A DNA stretch of 64,000 nucleotides from Olsenella sp. An285 (GCF_002159625.1 NZ_NFIZ01000004.1:1-64000); one strand, 5' to 3'; counted from the stretch's first letter, positions 1 to 10,617 are shown. A program made the numbers and translations. The notes: a model not told the origin generated them from the sequence alone.

Positions 1-2519
1 CCGCCCGCCCGCCCGAGCTCCAGGCGCTTCTCTCGTCGCTCTTCCTGTCCCCGGCACCCGCGGTGTCACCCACGGGCGCCCTTCGCGTGCTCCTTCCCGC
101 CGGCCCCTCGGCAGAGCCGGAGCTCGTCGCGCGAGAGGTGGCCTCCCTTGCCAGGGACGGCATGCGCGACGTCGTCGTCGTTGCCCCGGACCCCGTCGGC
201 GCGTGGTCGGCCCTCGCGGGGCGCCTCGTCGCGCGCGGGGTCTCCGTGCGGGCGCAGCTCTCCGTTCCCGTGGCCTCGCTCGAGCTCGGTCGCGCGTACC
301 TCGAGTACGTCCGGGCGGTCGCGCGCCTTGTCGAGCTCGACGGGGCATGGCCTCCTGCCGAGGTCGTCCCTGACGCCCCGCGTTCCGGCACCGTCCGCGT
401 GCGCCTGGCGGACATGTCGTGGTGGCCGCCGCGGGACCTCTCGGACTTCCTCATCTCCGGCGCCTCGCACATGGACTCCTCCCGAGCGCGCCGCCTGGAC
501 GCCGAGTGGCGGGCCAACCGTCTGCTCACGCCCGCCGCGGTACTGACGCAGCTCCAGTCCGAGAGGGACGTCTCCCCGGAGGTGGCCTCCGCCACGCGCG
601 AGCTCCTCAGGGGGCGCCTGGGGTCTGCGGCCTCAAAGCTCTTCTCGCCCTACGTGCAGGGAGAGAAGACGTCAGCGCCCGTGGCCCACGAGGCGGCCGC
701 CGTGCTCTCCGCCATACTGGGCGTGGCCAAGAGCCTGAAGGAGCTCGGGCTCTCGGCGGACCCCGCCGAGCCGGGCCACGTTGGGCTCCCCGAGCTGGTG
801 GAGCTTGCCGTGGACGTCATCTCCCGCGCGCGGGCATCGCTCCGACCGGAGCGCGTTGTCGCCGGCGCCACGTGCCAGGCCCGTCTGATGTCCCCGCGAG
901 CGGCCGCCCGCCTCGCCCCCCTTTCCGCAGACGCGCTCCTGCTCCTTGGCCAGACCTCGACCGAGTCGCCCGTCTCCGCGCCCGACGACGTGCTCCACGC
1001 CCTTCTCGACGCCTATGGCGTGGAGCCCGGCTCTGGCGCGATGGACGAGGCGCGCGCCCGCCTTGCGGCGGTGGTGCGCGTTCCGAGGGAGGGTCTCGTT
1101 CTGGAGAGGACCCTCTTTGGCGCGGACGGAAAGGAGCGCTACCCCTCGGTGATGATGACCGAGCTGCTGGCCTGCTACGGGCTTGCGGCGGACTCGTCGG
1201 CGGAGGAGATCGACGACGCCCTGGGCTCCGGGCGCGTGGGCTCTCGCTCGGAGGCCCTCGTGTGCGAGAACGTCTCCTCCACGGGAGAGGCGGCCCCTCG
1301 GCAGGGGAGCGAGACGCCGTCTCCCGCGGGCAGGATCGACCCCTCGGAGCGCGAGTGCGTCTCCCCGCCGCCCGAGGGCGTCGCCGCCGAGGATGCCAGG
1401 CCGCTTCTCTCCGCCTCGCAGATCGAGACGTACCTCGAGTGCCCCTACAAGTGGTTCAGCCTCAGGCGCCTGAGGCTGCGCGACGCAGACGCCGGCTTCA
1501 CCGGAGCGGAGATGGGCACCTTCGCGCACCGCGTGCTCGAGGTCACCCGCAGGGAGCTTCTCGCCCGCGCGCAGGAGCGCGCCCTCGACGGGCACGAGCT
1601 CGCGGACCTTCGCGCCGCCCATGAGGGCGCGATGCAGCTCGCCTCCTACCGCGAGGCGGTGGGGCGCCTCGAGGCGAGGGCGCAGGAGGACCCCGCGGCT
1701 CGCCTGATGGGGTCCTCGGTTGCCGACCCCGCGGCGCTCGAGGAGGCGCGCGCCGTGCTCGGGGAGGAGTTCGACGCCCACCTCTCGCATCAGTACCAGC
1801 TCGAGCGCGGCCGCCGACCCCTGCCTCAGGCGCTCGTTCCGCACGACGCCCGCCAGGCCGGGCAGCTCCGCGCGCTGCGCCGGGACCTCTCGACGCTCCT
1901 GGACTACGAGGCGGGCGCGCTCGTTGGGTTCGAGCCTCGCTACTTCGAGTGGGGGTTCGGGCGCGGCGGTGCCGAGGTCGAGTATGCGGGCGTGCGCCTC
2001 ACGGGCACGATCGACCGCATAGACGTGGACGCGCACGGCCAGGCCGTGGTCATCGACTACAAGCACAAGTCGGACGTCGGTTTTGCGGGGGAGTACGACG
2101 TCTTTCCCAGGGACGGTGCGGACCCCTCCGCCCTCCAGCTGCCCAGACGCGTTCAGTCGCTCGTGTACGGCCAGGTGGTCAGGCGCGCGTTCCCCGGCCT
2201 CAGGGTCCGGGCTGCCGTGTACCTCTGCACCAAGGGCGCCCACGCATTGGCCGGGGCGGTGGACGAGAACGTCCTGGACAACGTGTTTGGCTCGTGCGCC
2301 CCCTCGTCGCGGCGCCTGCCGCGCATCGCGGTCCCGCGCGACGCTGCCTTCGGGCGCGAGGGCCAGTGCGGCATGGAGGCCCTTCTCGACGCGTGCGAGG
2401 AGCTCGTCGCCGGCCGCATCGAGCGCATGCTCGCCGGGGACATAGAGGCCGCGCCCGTCGACGCGGACGCCTGCCTCTTCTGCCCGGTACTCAACTGCGA
2501 GAGGAGGCTTCGCAAGTGA
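1..2519 (+). CDS. addB: AddB-like ATP-dependent nuclease subunit B (5' end outside window)
   Basis: Probable B subunit of the AddAB helicase-nuclease that resects double-strand breaks for recombination. The frame is open from base 3, so the gene begins upstream; the GTG at 63 is only the first visible start and roughly 840 residues are seen. The C-terminal half carries the AddB landmarks: an ECPYKWF cysteine segment near 1440, a PD-(D/E)XK nuclease core (GTIDRIDVD followed by VIDYKHK near 2010-2065), and a terminal CLFCPVLNC cluster that with the upstream Cys would bind 4Fe-4S. The stop overlaps the GTG start of addA (GTGA), so the two are translationally coupled. The visible N-terminal part is diverged and shows no intact Walker A motif. 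Confidence 0.85.
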   Translation, partial: ARPPELQALLSSLFLSPAPAVSPTGALRVLLPAGPSAEPELVAREVASLARDGMRDVVVVAPDPVGAWSALAGRLVARGVSVRAQLSVPVASLELGRAYLEYVRAVARLVELDGAWPPAEVVPDAPRSGTVRVRLADMSWWPPRDLSDFLISGASHMDSSRARRLDAEWRANRLLTPAAVLTQLQSERDVSPEVASATRELLRGRLGSAASKLFSPYVQGEKTSAPVAHEAAAVLSAILGVAKSLKELGLSADPAEPGHVGLPELVELAVDVISRARASLRPERVVAGATCQARLMSPRAAARLAPLSADALLLLGQTSTESPVSAPDDVLHALLDAYGVEPGSGAMDEARARLAAVVRVPREGLVLERTLFGADGKERYPSVMMTELLACYGLAADSSAEEIDDALGSGRVGSRSEALVCENVSSTGEAAPRQGSETPSPAGRIDPSERECVSPPPEGVAAEDARPLLSASQIETYLECPYKWFSLRRLRLRDADAGFTGAEMGTFAHRVLEVTRRELLARAQERALDGHELADLRAAHEGAMQLASYREAVGRLEARAQEDPAARLMGSSVADPAALEEARAVLGEEFDAHLSHQYQLERGRRPLPQALVPHDARQAGQLRALRRDLSTLLDYEAGALVGFEPRYFEWGFGRGGAEVEYAGVRLTGTIDRIDVDAHGQAVVIDYKHKSDVGFAGEYDVFPRDGADPSALQLPRRVQSLVYGQVVRRAFPGLRVRAAVYLCTKGAHALAGAVDENVLDNVFGSCAPSSRRLPRIAVPRDAAFGREGQCGMEALLDACEELVAGRIERMLAGDIEAAPVDADACLFCPVLNCERRLRK

Positions 2520-5500
2520 GCGAGAAGAACCGGACGGCCTCGCCGGCGCCCGCGATCGACCTCGCGGGGCTCAATGACCGGCAGCGCAGGATAGCCGAGA
2601 CGCTCGACGACCCGCTCTTCGTCGAGGCGGGGGCGGGGTCGGGCAAGACGTTCACCCTCACGCAGCGCATAGCGTGGGCGCTCGCTCCGGGCTCCGGGGA
2701 GGGTGGCGAGCCCTTCCTGGAGGGGCTCGACCAGGTGCTCGTCATCACCTTCACGGAGGCCGCCGCTCGCGAGATCAAGGAGCGCGTGCGCTCCACGCTC
2801 CGCCGCGCGGGCATGGGGGAGGCGGCGCTCGCGGTGGACGACGCGTGGATCTCCACGATTCACGGCATGTGCCGGCGCATCCTCGTGCGCCACGCCCTCG
2901 ACCTGGGACTCGATCCGTCCTTCTCGGTGGTAGCGGACTCTCGGCAGGCCGCTCTCTTTGACCGTGCGATGGACGATGTCATGCGCGTCGCCAGGAGGGA
3001 CGAGGGGCTCGCCGGCGTGTTCGAGGAGTACGACCTGGGGACCTACTCACCGCAGACCGGCTACACCGGGCTGATGGGCCTCGTGGAGCGCCTCGTGCGC
3101 GAGGGCGGCTCGCTCCCCGGGGGCGTGGGCTCGCTCGAGCCCGCCCCAGGCGGATGGGACGCCGCCGTCGACGCGGCGCACGAGCTGGCCATGCGGATGG
3201 AGGAGCTCGGCGCGGTGCCGCGGCTCAGCGCGTCCGCATCGGCCGCCGTGGGGACGTCCCTCGAGGCGCTTCGCGCGCTCGAGGCCCTTCCTCGGCCGGA
3301 GCGAACGCCCGAGGCAGTTGCCGAGGCGCTCTCCTCCGTCAGCGTGCCGCGCTCGTCGAAGGCCATCGCTGCCGAGGTGACGGCCGTCAAGTCGGCACTC
3401 GCGCTCGCGAGGGCGGAGCTCGCCTTTGCCCGGGTGGCGCCGCTGGCGCAGCCGCTTCTCGAGCTTGCGCGGCGCGTGGAGGCCCGCTACGCGGAGGTCA
3501 AGCGCGAGGAGCGCTGCCTCGACAACGACGACCTCGTTCGCCTTGCCCTGATCGCCGTGCGGGACCACGAGGAGGTCCGGCGCGACTACGTCGGGCGCTT
3601 CCGCCTGGTGATGGTCGACGAGTTCCAGGACACCGACGAGACGCAGCTCGAGCTCATAGGGATCCTCTCCGGCGACGGGGCGCGCCATCTCTGCACGGTT
3701 GGCGACGCCCAGCAGTCCATCTATCGCTTCCGCGGCGCCAACGTCGGCGTCTTCCGCGGCCGCGGAAAGGAGGTCCCCGAGGGGGGCAGCGTCCGACTGG
3801 ACACCAACTACCGGAGCCATGCCGACGTGCTCGCCCTGGTGGAGCGCGTCTGCACGGGCGGCGAGGCGGCAGGTGCCCGCGGCGCGATGCCCGACTTCAT
3901 GCACCTCGACGCCAACCCCGAGCGAGAGGACGCCTATCGCGCCCGCGAGCTCCCGCGCATCGACGTCGAGGTGTGCGCCGGACCCGGCGCCTCCGGGTTC
4001 GCCACGAGACACCAGACCTCGACCATGGCGGCGCAGGTGGCCGACGCGCTCGCGCGCTATCGGGCCGCAGGCGAGCGTCCTGGAGACATGGCGCTGCTCC
4101 TGGGGGTCACCACCCATGCGGACTCCTACATCGACGCCATTCGCGCCCGGGGCATGGAGTGCGTGGTCACCGGCGGCTCCACCTTCACCTCAACGGACGA
4201 GGTCAAGGTGGTGCGCGCGCTGCTTCACACTCTCGCCAACCCGGCGGACACCCAGTCCGGGCTCTTCCCGCTCCTTGCCAGCGAGATGTTCGGCCTCGAT
4301 GCCAACGACTTCTGCGAGCTTGGCACGCGGGCACAGGAGAAGCTCGACGCTCCCACCAAGCGGGGGATCGATCGCGGCCTCTCGGACATGACCTTCTATC
4401 GCGACCGCGAGCCGTCCGCCCGTCTCCGCCGCGCCCATGAGGTCATCGTCCGCGCTCTCGAGGACGTGCGCACGCGCCCCGTGGCAGACGTCTGCGAGGA
4501 CGTGGTGCGAGACTCCGGCTGGCTCGCCCGCCTCGAGGCCGGCGGGCCCGAGGGCCTTGCCCGCGCGGCCAACGTGCTCGCTGCCGTGCGCTATGTGCGC
4601 GACCTCACGTCCGAGCTCGGTCTCGGCCCCGCACGCGCCGCCGTCGAGTTCGACCTCTGGCTCGACGCCGCAAAGGTGCCCCCCGCATCCCTTGCGGGAG
4701 CGGAGGGTGCCGGCGGCGGAACCGTGCGCGTCATGACGGTTCACGCATCGAAGGGCCTGGAGTTTCCGGTCTGCGCGGTGGCGGAGTGCTGGGGCAACCC
4801 GCGCTCTGACGCGCAGGTCGCATGCGGGCGCTCGGGCGCCGGCAAGACCTTCGTGCTCAGACCGGCGAATATGGACTCCAAGCTCCTGGCAGGCATAGGC
4901 TCCGAGGAGCTCGAGCCCAGCGCGGATCGCTCTGCCGCCATGCCGCTCTCGGCGCGCTACCTCGCGCTTCGCGCCCAGAACGACGAGGAGGAGGCGCAGG
5001 AGAAGGCTCGCCTGCTCTACGTGGCGCTCACGCGCGCCCGCGAGGCGCTCATCGTGGGCGTGAACGCGGCGTCCGGAAGGGGGGGCGTCTCCTCCGCGCT
5101 CGCGGGGGCCGCGCTCGAGGCGCTTTCGGGCGGGGAGTGGGTTCCCGAGCCGGGCGAGCGTGCGGTGGACTACGGCGGCTCGGCCCCCGCGCGCCTGCGA
5201 TGCGTGACGGTTGGCTCCGAGGGCAAGGGGCCCGATCGCCGCGTCGTCGCGTGCTCGGGCGGCACGCTCCCCGGCTTTGACGGGCCTCTTCCGGACGACC
5301 CGGCGGAGGTTCCGCGCTGGGGTCTCGGGGACGCCGAGAAGGACCTCGGCCAGGAGGGCCCCGCTCCCTTCGACCTCTACGAGACGGACGTCTCCGCGCG
5401 CCCCGCAGCGCCCTGCTCATGGCGTGCCCGTGAGGGCGTCTTCAGCTACTCGAGCGTTCACGCCGCCCTTGCCGAGGCGGGTCCCCGCCCGCCCATGCCC

Positions 5501-6064
5501 ACGCGCGAGCAGCGCGAGGCGGAGGCTGCGGGAGCCCCCTCGACCGAGGACGCCGACCGCGCCACCAACCTGGGCTCTGCCTTCCACGAGCTCGCGCAGG
5601 CCATGGTGGAGCGCGGCGGCCCGGTGGGGGAGGACCGCATTGCGGCGCAGGTGCGGCGCTGGAACCTCTCCGCCCGCGCGGAGGCGCGGCTTCGTGCGGC
5701 GCTCGAGCGCTGGGAGGGCTCGGGCCTGCGCGCAGAGGCCCTCTCCTGGCCGCTCGTGCGCCCCGAGGTGCCGTTCTTCCAGCGCGTGGATTCCCCGTAC
5801 GGCGACTACCTCGAGGGTGCCATCGACCTGCTCTGCACCGACGCCTCCACGCGCCGAGCACTCGTGGTGGACTACAAAACCGGCGACGCCGGGCTCTCGC
5901 CGGAGGAGGTCCGCGAGCGTCACGCCATGCAGGCGGAGTTCTACGCGGGGGTCCTTCTCACCGAGGGGTTCGAGCGCGTGGACGCCGCCTTCGTCTGCGT
6001 GGAGCGGGACGACCCCGAGGCTCCCGACCAGCCTCTCGTGGCCCGTTACTCCTTCGGCGCGTAG
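2516..6064 (+). CDS. addA: AddA-like ATP-dependent helicase/nuclease
   Basis: UvrD/Rep-family helicase fused to a RecB-type nuclease, partner of the upstream AddB. The product is 1182 residues if it starts at the GTG of the GTGA overlap with addB; the frame is open further upstream but there it only shadows addB. Walker A (EAGAGSGKTFTLTQ) lies near residues 37-50, Walker B (VDEFQDTD) near 366, a helicase motif (VMTVHASKGLEFPV) near 740, and the C-terminal nuclease motif VVDYKTGD near 1117. Length and domain order match AddA. The first codons contain the GAGAAGAAC nonamer discussed in the findings. Identification is secure; the substrate-recognition (Chi) sequence cannot be read from the gene. 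Confidence 0.92.
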   Translation: MSEKNRTASPAPAIDLAGLNDRQRRIAETLDDPLFVEAGAGSGKTFTLTQRIAWALAPGSGEGGEPFLEGLDQVLVITFTEAAAREIKERVRSTLRRAGMGEAALAVDDAWISTIHGMCRRILVRHALDLGLDPSFSVVADSRQAALFDRAMDDVMRVARRDEGLAGVFEEYDLGTYSPQTGYTGLMGLVERLVREGGSLPGGVGSLEPAPGGWDAAVDAAHELAMRMEELGAVPRLSASASAAVGTSLEALRALEALPRPERTPEAVAEALSSVSVPRSSKAIAAEVTAVKSALALARAELAFARVAPLAQPLLELARRVEARYAEVKREERCLDNDDLVRLALIAVRDHEEVRRDYVGRFRLVMVDEFQDTDETQLELIGILSGDGARHLCTVGDAQQSIYRFRGANVGVFRGRGKEVPEGGSVRLDTNYRSHADVLALVERVCTGGEAAGARGAMPDFMHLDANPEREDAYRARELPRIDVEVCAGPGASGFATRHQTSTMAAQVADALARYRAAGERPGDMALLLGVTTHADSYIDAIRARGMECVVTGGSTFTSTDEVKVVRALLHTLANPADTQSGLFPLLASEMFGLDANDFCELGTRAQEKLDAPTKRGIDRGLSDMTFYRDREPSARLRRAHEVIVRALEDVRTRPVADVCEDVVRDSGWLARLEAGGPEGLARAANVLAAVRYVRDLTSELGLGPARAAVEFDLWLDAAKVPPASLAGAEGAGGGTVRVMTVHASKGLEFPVCAVAECWGNPRSDAQVACGRSGAGKTFVLRPANMDSKLLAGIGSEELEPSADRSAAMPLSARYLALRAQNDEEEAQEKARLLYVALTRAREALIVGVNAASGRGGVSSALAGAALEALSGGEWVPEPGERAVDYGGSAPARLRCVTVGSEGKGPDRRVVACSGGTLPGFDGPLPDDPAEVPRWGLGDAEKDLGQEGPAPFDLYETDVSARPAAPCSWRAREGVFSYSSVHAALAEAGPRPPMPTREQREAEAAGAPSTEDADRATNLGSAFHELAQAMVERGGPVGEDRIAAQVRRWNLSARAEARLRAALERWEGSGLRAEALSWPLVRPEVPFFQRVDSPYGDYLEGAIDLLCTDASTRRALVVDYKTGDAGLSPEEVRERHAMQAEFYAGVLLTEGFERVDAAFVCVERDDPEAPDQPLVARYSFGA

Positions 6065-6182
6065 GGGCGCGGCGTCGCCCGTCTTCGGGCGTCCGTCCGC
6101 GCCCAGGACCAGCTGAACCGTTCCGGCCTTGGGCGCGCGCCGGGAGAGCCCGGGCCGGCCGATGGAGATAATCTGCACCCGC

Positions 6183-6212
6183 GACCTGCGAAAACAAAAT
6201 GAATCGCAGGTC
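6183..6212. repeat. 8-bp inverted repeat in the addA-dnaE spacer
   Basis: GACCTGCG and CGCAGGTC flank a 14-base A-rich loop. This is the only obvious structure in the 243-bp spacer between addA and dnaE. It lacks a following T-run, so it could be a weak terminator or an operator. A near match to the GAGAAGAAC motif (TAGAAGAAC) lies 50 bases further on. Confidence 0.5.
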
Positions 6213-6307
6213 AGGCAAGCACCCTCGCCCGCCACCGCCCGTGCCCAAACGGCTATCCTAGAAGAACATGACGCCAGACGGACACCAAGCTGACGGGACA
6301 CCATCAC

Positions 6308-9300
6308 ATGGCCTTCGTGCACCTCCACAACCACTCGGACTTCTCGATCCTCGACGCTGCCACGCGCGTCTCCGACATGGTCAAGCGCGCCGTTGACCTC
6401 GAGATGCCGGCGCTCGCCCTCACGGACCACGGCTACATGTTCGGCATCCCGGACTTTGACATGGAGTGCCGCAAGTACAACGACGCCCAGAAGGACATGG
6501 GCCAGTGGCGCCACGACGTCGAGTGCTTCCAGAAGGGCTGGGAGCTCGAGGAGCCGGAACCGGACGCCGAGGACGCCAGGCCGCACGACCGCGTGCACGC
6601 CCAGTGGGCCTCCGACGTGCGCATCTGGAACGAGACCCATGACCTCGACGCCGTGCGCGCCAACCGCCCGTCGCTGCTCATCAAGCCCATCTTTGGCTGC
6701 GAGGCCTACTTCATCACGGACGACTGCATCGAGAAGGGCACGCGGCAGCACCGCTACCACCTGATCCTCCTGGCAAAGAACGAGACCGGCTACGTCAACC
6801 TCATGAAGATGATGAGCGAGGCCGCCTCGGGCGAGATGTTCTACTACTACCCGCGCACCACGCTCGACATGCTGCGCCGCTACCACGAGGGCATCATCTG
6901 CACCTCGGCGTGCGTCTCGGGCATCATTCCGCGCATGTACTTCCAGGGCCGCCCGGACGAGGCCAAGCGCTGGGCGCTCACGTACCAGGAGATCTTTGGC
7001 GAGGACTTCTACCTCGAGGTCCAGGACCACGGACTTGCGGACGAGGCCTGGGGCGGCTTCACGGACCGCACGCTCTCCGAGCAGATCGTGCGGCTCGGCC
7101 AGGAGCTGGGCATCAAGGTCATCGCCACCAACGACAACCACTACCTCACGCGCGACGAGGCGCCCACGCAGGACGTGCTCAGCTGCATCGGCACGGCCTC
7201 CAAGGTGGACGACGTCAACCGCAAGCGCATGACGGGCACCGAGTTCTACATCAAGAGCGAGGCCGAGATGCGCGAGCTCTTCTCGTGGTGCCCGGAGGTC
7301 ATCGACAACACCCTCGAGGTAGCGGACAAGTGCTCCTACGAGCTGGACTGGACGCACATGTACCTGCCTAAGTTCCCGGATCTCGAGCCCGGGGAGACCT
7401 CCGAGGAGCGCTTCCGCAAGGAGTGCGAGACCGGCCTCGCCCGACGCTACGGGGAGGACTGGCGCGAGCTCACCATCGGCGGCGAGAACGTGCGCGAGCG
7501 CTTTGAGTACGAGTACAAGGTCATCTGCGAGAAGGGCTTCGCGGACTACTTCCTCATCGTGCAGGAGTACGTGCGCTGGGCCAAGAGAAACGGCATCGGC
7601 GTCGGCCCCGGCCGCGGGTCTGCCGCGGGCGCCATCGTGGCCTACGCCATGGACATCACCACGTTCGACCCGCTCGAGAACGGCCTCATGTTCGAGCGCT
7701 TCCTCTCCCCGCAGCGCTCCGAGATGCCGGATATCGACATGGACTTCGACGACGAGCGTCGCCTCGAGGTCGTGGAGCACGTCCGCCAGCTCTACGGCCC
7801 CGAGCGCGTCTGCCACGTCATCACCTACTCCACGATTAAGGCCAAGCAGGCCATCAACGACGCCGCGCGCGTGCTGGGCTTCCCCGTGTGGCAGGGTCAG
7901 CGCCTCTCCAAGATGCTCAACAACGACCCCAAGCTCACGCTGGACAGCGCCCTGCACAAGAGCGAGAAGCACGCGGACCAGTACTCTCCCGACTTCGAGG
8001 ACGCCTACAACAACGACGCCGACTCCCGCCGCATCATAGACGCGGCGCTCTCCATCGAGGGCCTGCACCGCGGCGAGGGCGTCCACGCCTGCGCCGTCCT
8101 CATCGCCCCCACGCCGGTGAACGACCACGTGCCCACCAAGATAGACACCAAGGGCGGCGTGGAGATCACCCAGTACGAGGGCCACTCGGTCGCGGACATG
8201 GGCCTGCTCAAGATGGACTTCCTGGGCCTTCGCACCCTCACCGTCATCTCCAAGGCCCTCGCCAACATCAGGGCCAACCACGGCGTGGACATCAACGTCG
8301 ACGAGATTCCCTTCGACGACCCGGAGATCTACAAGCTCATGCGCGAGGGTCGCACGGCGGGCGTCTTCCAGATCGAGTCCGCGGGCATGACGTCCACGAT
8401 CAAGAACATGCGCCCCACCGAGTACAAGCAGGTGGTCGCACTCATCGCCCTCTACCGTCCCGGCCCCCTGGGCGCCGGCATGGTCACGAGCTACATCAAC
8501 CGCATGAACGGGCGCGAGGAGGCCGTCTCCTACGACCCGCGCCTCGACGACATCCTGGGCGAGACCTACGGCACGATGGTCTACCAGGAGCAGGTCATGA
8601 AGATCTCGATGAAGATGTCGGGCTTCTCGGCCGGAGAGTCCGACTCGCGCATCCGAAAGCCCGTGGCCAAGAAGAAGATCAAGCTCCTCACCTCCACCGT
8701 CTTCCACTGGGACGACGGCAAGGACGAGACCACCTATGACCACTGGATGAACGGCGCGGTCACCAACGGCTACAAGAAGGAGATCGCGCAGCGCATCTGG
8801 GACGACGTCCTCGAGTTCGCCTCGTACGCGTTCAACAAGAGCCACTCGGCCGGCTACGCCATCCTCGTCATGCAGACGGCCTGGCTCAAGGCCCACTACC
8901 CGCGCGAGTACATGGCCTCGGTCCTCACGTCCTACATGGGCAAGACCGACAAGATCGTCCACTACGTCACGGCCTACCGCCACGAGGGCGTGGCCATCCT
9001 GCCGCCTGACATCAACGAGTCCGGCCGCGACTTCACCGCCACCTCCGAGGGCGTGCGCTTTGGCTTCGCCGGCATCCGCGGCGTGGGCGAGGGCGTGGGC
9101 GAGGCCATCATGGCGGAGCGCGAGAAGAACGGCCCCTTCGAGAACCTCCACGACTTCGTGGAGCGCATGGACACCGGCCAGGCCAACCGTCGCGTGGTGG
9201 AGGCGCTCATCTGCTCGGGCGCCTTCGACTCCACGGGCTACACCCGCATGCAGCTCATGCGCTTCGTGGACAAGGCCAATCCCGAGAACATCATCGACGC

Positions 9301-10138
9301 CGCCGCCAAGCGCCAGAAGACGCGCGCCGCGGGACAGTTCTCCATGTTCGACCTCTTTGGCGACGTGGAGGGCTCCGGCTGGGAGAGCACCGTCCCCGAG
9401 CCGGACGGAGAGGAGTGGGACCGCTCGACCAAGCTCGCCAAGGAGCACGAGGTCCTGGGCCTCTACGTCTCCGACCACCCGCTGCGCCCCTACGAGTACG
9501 CGCTCGCCAAGAACCGCGACTACACCATCGCCGACATCGAGGTCGCCGAGGAGGTCACGGACGCAACGGGCGGCGTCCACGAGCGCTTCAAGGTACCCGA
9601 GGGCAAGGTCATCCGCCTGGCCGGCATGCTCGGCGCCATCCAGAAGAAGACCACCAAGAACGGCGACTCCATGGCCATCGTGACGCTCGAGGACATGGAG
9701 GGCGAGGTCACGCTCGTCATCTTCCCCAAGCTCTACAAGAAGTGCGCCCAGACCCTCGCGGGCGAGGTGGACGAGGAGACCGGCGAGAGCACGGGCGACG
9801 TCTTCGTCAAGGTGGAGGGCAAGCTCGAGCGCTCCGACCGCGGCAACCAGATCATCTGCATGTCCGTGGAGCCCCTTATCCTGGACGAGAAGTCCAACCG
9901 CCCCAAGGTCATGGAGGTCAACATCCCCGCGGGCCTGCTCACGCGCCCCTACATGGACAGCCTGGGCCAGATCCTCGGCCGCTACCCCGGCCTCGACCAC
10001 GTGGAGCTGCGGGTGGAGTCGTCCTCCGGCGACGTCATGCGCATGGAGCTCCCCACGAGGATCGACGCGCGCAACATGGTGCTCCTGGCCGAGATGGTGG
10101 ACCTCGTGGGACGCCAGGGCCACGTGAAGGTGGCGTAG
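6308..10138 (+). CDS. dnaE: DNA polymerase III alpha subunit
   Basis: Replicative DNA polymerase catalytic subunit, 1276 residues, slightly longer than typical DnaE. The N-terminal PHP domain begins FVHLHNHSDFSILDAATR. The polymerase active-site motif PDIDMDFDD lies near residues 473-481, preceded by the GVGPGRGSAAGA loop. Helix-hairpin-helix motifs follow, and an OB-fold (LAGMLGAIQKKTTKNG) begins near 1100. Residues about 60-115 are a charged insertion within the PHP region. The ATG at 6308 immediately precedes the conserved PHP start. It stands alone between the addAB operon and the superoxide reductase gene; no clear promoter was seen. Confidence 0.97.
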   Translation: MAFVHLHNHSDFSILDAATRVSDMVKRAVDLEMPALALTDHGYMFGIPDFDMECRKYNDAQKDMGQWRHDVECFQKGWELEEPEPDAEDARPHDRVHAQWASDVRIWNETHDLDAVRANRPSLLIKPIFGCEAYFITDDCIEKGTRQHRYHLILLAKNETGYVNLMKMMSEAASGEMFYYYPRTTLDMLRRYHEGIICTSACVSGIIPRMYFQGRPDEAKRWALTYQEIFGEDFYLEVQDHGLADEAWGGFTDRTLSEQIVRLGQELGIKVIATNDNHYLTRDEAPTQDVLSCIGTASKVDDVNRKRMTGTEFYIKSEAEMRELFSWCPEVIDNTLEVADKCSYELDWTHMYLPKFPDLEPGETSEERFRKECETGLARRYGEDWRELTIGGENVRERFEYEYKVICEKGFADYFLIVQEYVRWAKRNGIGVGPGRGSAAGAIVAYAMDITTFDPLENGLMFERFLSPQRSEMPDIDMDFDDERRLEVVEHVRQLYGPERVCHVITYSTIKAKQAINDAARVLGFPVWQGQRLSKMLNNDPKLTLDSALHKSEKHADQYSPDFEDAYNNDADSRRIIDAALSIEGLHRGEGVHACAVLIAPTPVNDHVPTKIDTKGGVEITQYEGHSVADMGLLKMDFLGLRTLTVISKALANIRANHGVDINVDEIPFDDPEIYKLMREGRTAGVFQIESAGMTSTIKNMRPTEYKQVVALIALYRPGPLGAGMVTSYINRMNGREEAVSYDPRLDDILGETYGTMVYQEQVMKISMKMSGFSAGESDSRIRKPVAKKKIKLLTSTVFHWDDGKDETTYDHWMNGAVTNGYKKEIAQRIWDDVLEFASYAFNKSHSAGYAILVMQTAWLKAHYPREYMASVLTSYMGKTDKIVHYVTAYRHEGVAILPPDINESGRDFTATSEGVRFGFAGIRGVGEGVGEAIMAEREKNGPFENLHDFVERMDTGQANRRVVEALICSGAFDSTGYTRMQLMRFVDKANPENIIDAAAKRQKTRAAGQFSMFDLFGDVEGSGWESTVPEPDGEEWDRSTKLAKEHEVLGLYVSDHPLRPYEYALAKNRDYTIADIEVAEEVTDATGGVHERFKVPEGKVIRLAGMLGAIQKKTTKNGDSMAIVTLEDMEGEVTLVIFPKLYKKCAQTLAGEVDEETGESTGDVFVKVEGKLERSDRGNQIICMSVEPLILDEKSNRPKVMEVNIPAGLLTRPYMDSLGQILGRYPGLDHVELRVESSSGDVMRMELPTRIDARNMVLLAEMVDLVGRQGHVKVA

Positions 10139-10236
10139 GGAGGGCCTCCCGCCGGTATGGCGCCCCCCTCCGCTGGGTACGAATACGGGTACGACGTCGC
10201 AGTGGGCGGCGCCGCCCGGGAGAGAGAGGATCTGCC

Positions 10237-10617
10237 ATGGCCGAGGTCAAGTTCTACCGCTGCAACCACTGCGGCAACGTCGTCGCCGTCGTGAGGGACG
10301 GGGGCGTCACCCCCAGCTGCTGCGGCGAGCCCATGGAGCTGCTCGTCGCCGGCTCCACGGACGCAGCCACCGAGAAGCACGTGCCCGTCGCCACCAGGGA
10401 CGGCAACCACATCGTGGTGCGCGTGGGCGCGGTCGACCACCCCATGGCGCCCGAGCACTACATCGAGTGGATCGCGCTTGCCACGGACGGCAAGCTCTGC
10501 CTCAAGCACCTCAAGCCGGGCGACGAGCCGGCCGCCAAGTTCGGCGCCTGCTGCGCCGAGGGCGGCACCGTGTACGCGTACTGCAACCTCCACGGCCTCT
10601 GGAAGGCCGACCTCTAG
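10237..10617 (+). CDS. dfx: Desulfoferrodoxin (superoxide reductase)
   Basis: Reduces superoxide to hydrogen peroxide without making oxygen, a typical defence of anaerobes. The 126-residue protein has the two-iron class layout: an N-terminal desulforedoxin centre with C9, C12 and the CC pair at 28-29, then the catalytic centre with its His residues (EKHVPVA, DHPMAPEHYIEW) and the terminal YCNLHGLW Cys/His pair. The ATG at 10237 follows a GAGAGAGGA ribosome site. A perfect 14-bp palindrome, GGGCGGCGCCGCCC, sits at 10204-10217 just before that site and could be an operator or a hairpin. The gene is monocistronic, with a strong terminator after it. Confidence 0.95.
   Translation: MAEVKFYRCNHCGNVVAVVRDGGVTPSCCGEPMELLVAGSTDAATEKHVPVATRDGNHIVVRVGAVDHPMAPEHYIEWIALATDGKLCLKHLKPGDEPAAKFGACCAEGGTVYAYCNLHGLWKADL

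Noticed and set aside
5417-10123. Very long open frame on the minus strand opposite dnaE
   Set aside because: It lies antisense to the convincing dnaE and end of addA. Its sequence is rich in Val, Leu, His and Ala as expected from reading GC-rich codons backwards, and it has no family motifs.
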